DNA of 37,603 nt from 2-02-FULL-43-11-A sp964477065 (lineage in GTDB: Bacteria > Patescibacteriota > Microgenomatia > UBA1406 > HO2-37-13b). The stretch covers positions 1 to 37,603 of the forward strand of contig CAYZCU010000007.1 in NCBI GenBank assembly GCA_964477065.1. Reading direction: 5' to 3'. Both the position numbers and the translations under genes were made by a program. Below the pieces are notes generated by a model. The model had not been told where the DNA came from. It was given only the letters and a program-made list of their open reading frames with translations, and ran no database searches. Positions 32,934 to 37,603 of the stretch are shown one piece after another (within the stretch, counting starts at the first letter, position 1; every line of letters starts with the position of its first letter).

Positions 32934-33926
32934 CTATTTGCGGGCAGTGCTCATACCGATATGCCTATGACCGGCATCAGTGACAACACGCCCTTTGGGT
33001 GTTTTTTTGATCAATCCTAGCTGTATCAAAAACGGCTCTATGTATTCCTCAATCGTATGCATATCTTCAGAAAGAGACGTTGCAAGTGTGGACAATCCCA
33101 CAGGTCCGCCATCAAATTTATCAATCATCGTGCGCAGATATTTGACATCAATATGATTTAAACCAGCAGGATCAATATCAAGGATATCAAAGAGTTTTTC
33201 CAACAAAGCAGGGGAGACCGTTTCAGCCTTATTCATTTCAAACAAATCCCGGGCGCGTTTCAAAATGCGATTGGCTATGCGGGGGGTACGTCGAGCACGC
33301 TGGGCGACACTGCGGGCGACATCGTGCGACATAGGGACACCAAGTATATCTGCCGAGCGCTCCACAATATGCGTGATGTCATCCTCAGTATAGTAATCTA
33401 GCCTCAGCACAAGGCCAAACCGATCTCGAAAGGGGGCAGAAAGGAGAGACATGCGTGTCGTTGCCCCAATGACAACTATCCGCGGTACAGACAAGCGGAC
33501 CGTTCGAGCGCCGGCGCCCTTTCCCAGCACGATATCCAGTGCCAGCTCCTCCATGACAGGATACAGGGCTTCCTCAACAGCTCGGGGCAGGCGATGAATC
33601 TCATCGATGAACAGCACATCATTATCTTGTAAATTCGTCAAAATCGCCGCGAGATCCCCTGTTTTTTCAATCGCTGGGCCAGAAGTGATCTTCAGCTCGC
33701 CCTCCAGCTCACGTGCAACGATATGGGCAAGTGTCGTTTTGCCCATCCCAGGCGGGCCATAAAACAAAATATGCTCAAGTGCACCTCCGCGCTGTTTACC
33801 AGCATCAATGAAGAGTCGCAAAGCGCGCTTAACCTGATCTTGGCCGATGTAGTCATCGAGTTTACGAGGCCGAAGCTTGACCTCAAGCTGGGGAGCGTCT
33901 GGGGCATCATCAAAAGGAACAGTCAT
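32934..33926 (-). CDS. ruvB: Holliday junction branch migration ATPase RuvB
   Basis: The 330-residue AAA+ motor drives branch migration with RuvA. Motifs: LRPRKLDDYIGQDQVKRAL, Walker A FYGPPGMGKTTLAHIVA, Walker B LFIDEIHRLPRAVEE, sensor 1 IGATTRMSLLSAPFRDRFG, sensor 2 ARRTPRIANRIL (usual RGTPRIANR) and the C-terminal winged helix (FLIQLGLIKKTPKGRVVT). Normal length. Last gene of ruvC-ruvA-ruvB, three bases after ruvA. Confidence 0.95.
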   Translation of the reverse strand: MTVPFDDAPDAPQLEVKLRPRKLDDYIGQDQVKRALRLFIDAGKQRGGALEHILFYGPPGMGKTTLAHIVARELEGELKITSGPAIEKTGDLAAILTNLQDNDVLFIDEIHRLPRAVEEALYPVMEELALDIVLGKGAGARTVRLSVPRIVVIGATTRMSLLSAPFRDRFGLVLRLDYYTEDDITHIVERSADILGVPMSHDVARSVAQRARRTPRIANRILKRARDLFEMNKAETVSPALLEKLFDILDIDPAGLNHIDVKYLRTMIDKFDGGPVGLSTLATSLSEDMHTIEEYIEPFLIQLGLIKKTPKGRVVTDAGHRHIGMSTARK

Positions 33927-33929
33927 AAA

Positions 33930-34505
33930 TTATCGTCGAGTAATCGTTTGTAACGCTTGCGTGATACGTTGATCCAGTGGGAGCGACGCATCTATACCCG
34001 CCAGTGCCGTGCGCGCATCCTTGGCAGTAAAGCCCAAACTCACCAATGCAGAAAGTGCATCTTGATCATCCTGCGTCTCTTGCCCAGCCGTGATATCAAA
34101 CTCACTGCCATATCGCCCTGATAGATCGATCAAAATCCGTTGGGCTGTTTTTTTACCAATGCCCTTGATACGTTGAAAGTAAGCCACATCATTTGAGACA
34201 ACAGCTGTGCGGATATCCTCTGACTGACTCGTTGAAACAATCAAATATGCTGTCTTTGGCCCAACTCCATCAATGGCAACAAAGTATGTAAAAAGCCGAT
34301 ACATGTCATATGTTTCAAATCCAAAAAGAGTCAGTTCATCTTCACGAACATTCAGATATGTATAAACTTCGATCTGCTCGCCTCTCTGTCCCACAGCAAG
34401 GCATCCAGGCGTCACAAACAATCGATATGATACGCCTGACACTGTTTCCAAAAGTGCTTCATTGGCATGAATATCAGTGAGTAGTCCTTTAAGTTTGCCG
34501 ATCAT
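33930..34505 (-). CDS. ruvA: Holliday junction-binding protein RuvA
   Basis: The 191-residue protein has an OB-fold domain (MIGKLKGLLTDIH, VSGVSYRLFVTPG), tandem helix-hairpin-helix motifs (DGVGPKTAYLIVS and KGIGKKTAQRILIDL) and the small C-terminal domain that contacts RuvB (ALSALVSLGFTAKDARTAL). It forms tetramers on four-way junctions. Its start overlaps the end of ruvC by 17 bases; GAGG about eight bases upstream may be a weak ribosome site. Confidence 0.94.
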   Translation of the reverse strand: MIGKLKGLLTDIHANEALLETVSGVSYRLFVTPGCLAVGQRGEQIEVYTYLNVREDELTLFGFETYDMYRLFTYFVAIDGVGPKTAYLIVSTSQSEDIRTAVVSNDVAYFQRIKGIGKKTAQRILIDLSGRYGSEFDITAGQETQDDQDALSALVSLGFTAKDARTALAGIDASLPLDQRITQALQTITRR

Positions 34506-34977
34506 GAAATGCCCTCATTGTACAATATGTTAACCCGCATGCAACTGCATCAGCTGTATCATCTGGCTGAGGAATTTCGTCTAGATGCAGAAGTAGTTTG
34601 ACCATTTTTTGCACACTTTTTTTATCCGCACTCCCATACCCGGTGAGAGTCATTTTGATCTCCTGTGGTGTCAAAAAATCTACCTGAGCACCATACTGTC
34701 CAGCCAGTGCCATGACTACCCCCTGAGCTTGAGCAACAACCATGGCCGTGGTGACATTTTTACTAAAAAACAACCTCTCCAAGACACAGCGTTCAGGATG
34801 ATACTGCTGAAATAACATATCCATCGAATCATGCAGATGCATCAATCGTATCTCGGGAGAGTCCTTTTTATGGGTAAAAATACAGTCATAGGCAATGAGC
34901 TCATGCGTGCCATCATGGGTATCAAAAACTGCATATCCTGTGCGCTCAATGCCAGAATCACACGCAAGGATAATCAT
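34489..34977 (-). CDS. ruvC: Holliday junction resolvase RuvC
   Basis: The 162-residue RNase H-fold endonuclease has the four acidic residues in place: Asp in ILACDSGIERTGY (usual GIDPG), Glu in CVLERLFFSKN, and the two Asp of PDDTADAVACGL. VVAQAQGVVMALA matches the usual QARG segment with Arg replaced by Gln. Two in-frame ATGs exist (34983 and 34977); TATACT ends seven bases before 34977 but only one base before 34983, so 34977 is chosen and gives the family-typical MIILA start. First gene of ruvCAB, divergent from the 35055 membrane-protein gene. Confidence 0.92.
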   Translation of the reverse strand: MIILACDSGIERTGYAVFDTHDGTHELIAYDCIFTHKKDSPEIRLMHLHDSMDMLFQQYHPERCVLERLFFSKNVTTAMVVAQAQGVVMALAGQYGAQVDFLTPQEIKMTLTGYGSADKKSVQKMVKLLLHLDEIPQPDDTADAVACGLTYCTMRAFHDRQT

Positions 34978-34984
34978 ACCCATC

Positions 34985-34990
34985 AGTATA
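34985..34990 (-). promoter_or_regulatory. -10 element for ruvCAB
   Basis: TATACT on the minus strand, seven bases before ATG 34977. It decides the ruvC start. No SOS box was recognised nearby. Confidence 0.5.
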
Positions 34991-35017
34991 GCCTATTTCA
35001 GCTCACAGATAAAGTAA

Positions 35018-35046
35018 TTGAGGGTTATCAGTCAATGGAGTATACT
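35018..35046 (+). promoter_or_regulatory. promoter for the 35055 gene, leaderless geometry
   Basis: -35 TTGAGG at 35018-35023, 17-base spacer, -10 TATACT at 35041-35046, eight bases to the ATG. Confidence 0.65.
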
Positions 35047-35054
35047 AATGCGAT

Positions 35055-36683
35055 ATGGACGATACGAATGAACCAAAACATGAATCGGGGAGTATAGTCC
35101 TTTCATCGACAGCTCAATCACTTCTTGAGTCGCGCTCTGTACATCACAAAAAAGAAACACCTCTTGAAGGCGAGGAATTTAAGGTTTCTGAAACAGTATC
35201 ATTTTTTGGATTTGCGTATGAAAAAATGCGTAATGCCGTCGAGTTTCAAGAAGAGCATCTGATCCGTCGCATGGCTATCCGACGCATTATTAATCGACGT
35301 CTTGCACTCAATCCAACAGGGGATAATGAGGGTCAAAATCTTGCCCGCGAACTATTGTGGGGACGCTATGTACCTGCAAATATACTAAGTCAGGAGGACA
35401 TCGTGCTTTTCCAAAAAATCATCGATGTGTATATCTTGTTTTTCAAGAATATCAAGGAAACACATACGATTCGTAATTCTACAGGACTCAACGACACTAT
35501 CTTGGATATGATGTCATGCGAATTGGAAGAATCACTGAACCAAGAACAAACACATAAAAAATCAGCAGAACTTTACTTTTTTTATCAGACACTTGTTGGA
35601 CAAATTAGCATAGATTCACTTACTGATGAAGTCAAAGATACGTATTTTTATGTTGCGACTGAGAAAGCTCTTGGCAAAAATGATCGAACAAGCATTATGT
35701 ATCACCTGTTCCTTTTGCGTTATGGAGAATTGTACAAACATACGCATGATGAAATTCATACGATTGCAACTGATTTTCATAGCTATCTGGCAGATACTCT
35801 GAAGATTCTTGAAAATCCATACGATGAAAAACTGACAAAATTTGCTCAGATGCAAACAGCTCCCTTTCGCATATTATATTCGATACTAGAAAAGAATAAA
35901 GGTGAAGAAAAGAACATTTTAACCTCAGAGGTAGCACTGAAAGAGGCTGTTGAGAAGGAATGCAATGAAAAATATGCTCAAACGCGGGTCAGACTTCGCA
36001 ATGCCGCTGTGCGAAGTATCACGTACATCTTTTTGACAAAAATGGTGTTTGTGCTCATTATCGAAATTCCATTAACTCAAATTTTGTATCATGAATTAGG
36101 AATCCTCCCGATAGCTGTCAACACACTGTTGCCACCACTTTTGATGGGAATCATCGTCTCAATCATCTCACCCCCAACATCCACGAACACCGCGCGTATT
36201 TATAAACGCATCATTGATATTATCAACGCTGATACCTCCTTTGAGAAAAAGCCCATGAAATTTACGAAGGAGCAGACTTCACGTCGACCTCTTCTCGTGT
36301 TTGCCTTTTCCATAGCATATCTTGTCGTCTTTATGCTTGTCTTTGTAGCTCTGTATGTCTTCCTTGACATGCTTCACTTCAACTTTGTCAGTAAATCTAT
36401 CTTTGTGTTCTTCTTGACGGTTGTGACATTTTTTGCCTATCGTATACGACAAACAGCAAAGGAATATGTCTTGGAGCTTGAAAATAGCTTGATCATTTCG
36501 TCCCTCACCTTTTTGTTTCTCCCTATCTTGTATGTCGGAAAATTTCTGAGCGCACAGGTATCAAAGATCAATGTGTTTATCATTTTCTTTGACTATCTCA
36601 TCGAGGCTCCTTTCAAGTTTCTGATCGATATCTTTGATGAGTGGACCCGCTTCATCAAAGCTCGCAAAGACGATCTCGTTTAA
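35055..36683 (+). CDS. large membrane protein with soluble N-terminal half, unknown
   Basis: The 542-residue protein has a predicted soluble, helix-rich N-terminal region (about 1-310, with many Glu/Lys and a possible coiled coil near 290-310). About six membrane segments follow, near residues 318-340, 348-370, 415-440, 446-466, 480-500 and 506-526. The end is an amphipathic helix and a charged tail (FIKARKDDLV). No signal peptide, so the N-terminal half should be cytoplasmic. I recognise no family. It is transcribed alone, divergently from ruvCAB, and ends at a bidirectional terminator. Confidence 0.75.
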   Translation: MDDTNEPKHESGSIVLSSTAQSLLESRSVHHKKETPLEGEEFKVSETVSFFGFAYEKMRNAVEFQEEHLIRRMAIRRIINRRLALNPTGDNEGQNLARELLWGRYVPANILSQEDIVLFQKIIDVYILFFKNIKETHTIRNSTGLNDTILDMMSCELEESLNQEQTHKKSAELYFFYQTLVGQISIDSLTDEVKDTYFYVATEKALGKNDRTSIMYHLFLLRYGELYKHTHDEIHTIATDFHSYLADTLKILENPYDEKLTKFAQMQTAPFRILYSILEKNKGEEKNILTSEVALKEAVEKECNEKYAQTRVRLRNAAVRSITYIFLTKMVFVLIIEIPLTQILYHELGILPIAVNTLLPPLLMGIIVSIISPPTSTNTARIYKRIIDIINADTSFEKKPMKFTKEQTSRRPLLVFAFSIAYLVVFMLVFVALYVFLDMLHFNFVSKSIFVFFLTVVTFFAYRIRQTAKEYVLELENSLIISSLTFLFLPILYVGKFLSAQVSKINVFIIFFDYLIEAPFKFLIDIFDEWTRFIKARKDDLV

Positions 36684-36695
36684 ACCATAAAAAAA

Positions 36696-36720
36696 GGGAT
36701 GCGTGATGCATCCCCATTTT
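36696..36720. terminator. bidirectional Rho-independent terminator
   Basis: GGGATGC-GTGAT-GCATCCC (7 bp stem, 5-base loop) is flanked by an A-run at 36688-36695 and by CATTTTTAT after the stem. It therefore works on both strands and lies between the convergent genes ending at 36683 and 36738. Confidence 0.9.
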
Positions 36721-36737
36721 TATATATTTGCGACTCG

Positions 36738-37442
36738 TTAGTACATATGCCAGAATGTGATCTGTGCATTTTTTTGAATGTTTTGGATGTACGTCTGAGC
36801 CTCAGCTGAAAACTTTTGCTCCTCAAGACTTGTTGCAATCTGCTTCTTGAAATCAGCATCAGACATGCCTGCTGGCTTGGTCTCTTTTTGCTCTTCAAGA
36901 GCAGTTGCGAGTTCCTTATCTGTTACTTTGATCTTGTCAGCAAGCAGTGCTTTCAAAGTAAGCTGAAGGCGCGTCTGCTCTTCAACCTCCTTACGGGTTA
37001 CGTTTTGTGCCTTCAAGAGTTCATCAAGCTTCTGTCCTGACTTAGCCAAATCTTTTTCGATTTTGGAGATGTTTTCTTGGACATCCTTGTCAGCGATGAC
37101 AATGCCTTTTTTCTTGGCTTCCATGACAACAAGCTTTTTGGCAATCAAGGAATCAGTTGTGCCTTTGCCTGCTTGCTTTTCAAGTTCTTGAATCACCTGG
37201 TAGCGCATGATTGGCTTCCCATTAACAAGGGCGACAACAAAGAGGCCTTTGAAGTAGTACAGTGCAACGAGCACAAGTCCGAGAATAACATACATACGCA
37301 TGCGTTGCTGACGTTGCGCATCCATCATCACCGGTGCTTCTGGGATCTTTGCAGATGAAGACATGTCATCCATTGATGCACTCATAACAGGTTTTCGAGC
37401 TCTCACAGTTTTGGGTTGAGTTGTTTTTTTTGATAATGCCAT
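36738..37442 (-). CDS. SurA_N-domain protein, membrane-anchored, no PPIase domain
   Basis: From ATG 37442 the protein has 234 residues: a basic N-terminus (KKTTQPKTVRARKP), one membrane helix (YVILGLVLVALYYF with a hydrophobic continuation), then a SurA/PrsA-type N-terminal chaperone domain. The latter shows VALVNGKPIMRYQVIQELEK, LIAKKLVVMEAKKKGIVIAD, VTRKEVEEQTRLQLTLKALL and KIKVTDKELATALEEQ. The chain stops (QITFWHMY) where a parvulin peptidyl-prolyl isomerase domain would begin, so it would be a chaperone-only form facing outside the cell. ATG 37442 is preferred over 37478 because a promoter ends seven bases before it. Terminated by the shared hairpin. Confidence 0.78.
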   Translation of the reverse strand: MALSKKTTQPKTVRARKPVMSASMDDMSSSAKIPEAPVMMDAQRQQRMRMYVILGLVLVALYYFKGLFVVALVNGKPIMRYQVIQELEKQAGKGTTDSLIAKKLVVMEAKKKGIVIADKDVQENISKIEKDLAKSGQKLDELLKAQNVTRKEVEEQTRLQLTLKALLADKIKVTDKELATALEEQKETKPAGMSDADFKKQIATSLEEQKFSAEAQTYIQNIQKNAQITFWHMY

Positions 37443-37449
37443 GGGCAAG

Positions 37450-37478
37450 ATTATAGTGAAGCTAAAGCGCGAATGCAA
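37450..37478 (-). promoter_or_regulatory. promoter for the SurA_N-like gene, leaderless geometry
   Basis: Minus strand: -35 TTGCAT (37478-37473), 17-base spacer, -10 TATAAT (37455-37450), seven bases to ATG 37442. The longer frame starting at 37478 would begin inside the -35. Confidence 0.7.
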
Positions 37479-37508
37479 GCTTGTTTCATTTTCAATGGAG
37501 CAATATCA

Positions 37509-37517
37509 TGCTATAAT
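37509..37517 (+). promoter_or_regulatory. extended -10 promoter for the terminal tRNA region
   Basis: TGCTATAAT, seven bases before the apparent tRNA 5' end at 37525. Confidence 0.55.
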
Positions 37518-37524
37518 ACTTCTA

Positions 37525-37603
37525 GATTCGGTAGCTCAATGGTAGAGCAATCCCGACTTCAAAACAAATTTAGGTCTGGTAGCTCAATGGTAGAGCAGTT
37601 CCC
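37525..37603 (+). tRNA. two tandem tRNA 5' halves, incomplete
   Basis: Two copies of GGTAGCTCAATGGTAGAGCA, 48 bases apart, are each laid out as the first half of a tRNA: seven acceptor bases (GATTCGG at 37525, GGTCTGG at 37573), TA, then D-arm GCTC...GAGC. The first copy has no matching 3' half before the second begins, so it is truncated or an assembly artefact. The second runs off the window. Identity cannot be assigned. Confidence 0.5.

Larger units (their letters stand above)
31944..33020 (+). pseudogene. serine recombinase remnant lacking its catalytic domain
   Basis: The frame opens with GKPHKHNSALNGMINCGECQ and YYRCTKKNRESRC, the zinc beta-ribbon of large serine recombinases. A coiled-coil region (about residues 120-200) and the usual C-terminal strand (VIFRTVGSNPILLDQKLQFQ) follow. 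The N-terminal resolvase domain with its catalytic Ser and Arg residues is absent, and the TTG start is not convincing. The frame has also lost its own stop: beyond about 32750 it reads through tRNA-Leu(GAG) in antisense and into the end of ruvB. Both facts point to a decayed fragment of an integrated element. If translated it could still bind DNA. Confidence 0.75.

Noticed and set aside
32808..33020. Coding extension of the recombinase frame over tRNA-Leu and the ruvB end
   Set aside because: The residues over the tRNA (GEDLNLHTLRH...) are the antisense translation of a tRNA-Leu gene, a well-known spurious product; the rest is antisense to ruvB.
37525..37572. tRNA with anticodon TCA implying selenocysteine or recoded UGA
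   Set aside because: The anticodon arm does not close and UGA serves as a normal stop in several ATGA overlaps (3408, 23493, 29219, 29515).

Overview
The window looks like a piece of a streamlined bacterial genome, most likely a Candidate Phyla Radiation (Patescibacteria) member. The signs are short and divergent core proteins (a 231-residue DNA polymerase III delta-like protein, a UvrC without its C-terminal helix-hairpin-helix tail), tight gene packing with 1-22 base overlaps, tRNA genes without encoded CCA, and several uncharacterised membrane or small cysteine proteins. I cannot resolve the phylum. UGA is used as an ordinary stop codon, so the Gracilibacteria/Absconditabacteria code does not apply.

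Layout. Positions 1-961 precede a 10-base run of N and hold the end of an HxlR-type regulator and a small membrane protein; this piece has Shine-Dalgarno sites and 5' leaders, unlike most of the rest. 972-4692 is accessory: a membrane protein fragment, a frameshifted secreted subtilase, two small cysteine proteins and an endonuclease/exonuclease/phosphatase-family enzyme. 4720-16690 is core metabolism and housekeeping: a Nudix hydrolase, an anchored Pro/Ser/Thr/Gln-rich protein, HolA-like delta, phosphomannomutase/phosphoglucomutase, bifunctional glucose/mannose-phosphate isomerase, PEP synthase, enolase, cofactor-independent phosphoglycerate mutase, a PfkB kinase and RsmI. 16780-26380 is a nucleotide-excision-repair block (uvrB, uvrA, a transglutaminase-like surface protein, uvrC), then secG and an orphan membrane-anchored solute-binding protein.

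26381-32889 is an accessory island with five minus-strand tRNA genes (Arg-TCT, Thr-TGT, Leu-TAA, Val-TAC, Leu-GAG). Between them lie two families of small cysteine-motif proteins (three and four paralogues), a DUF192 protein, a DinD/BRO-N protein, a putative lipoprotein, an XRE regulator, a serine-recombinase remnant and a 300-base block of hairpins and direct repeats. 32934-34977 is ruvCAB on the minus strand. It is followed by a six-helix membrane protein and a SurA_N-like protein that converge on a bidirectional terminator, and the window ends in two tandem tRNA 5' halves.

The most general signal is transcriptional. At many genes a -10 hexamer (TATAAT, TATACT, TACAAT, TACTAT) ends 5-9 bases before the start codon with no Shine-Dalgarno site, so mRNAs should be leaderless. 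The tRNA genes act as an internal ruler: four of the five have the same hexamer 9-10 bases before the mature 5' end. The least described protein content is the two small cysteine-protein families in the tRNA island.
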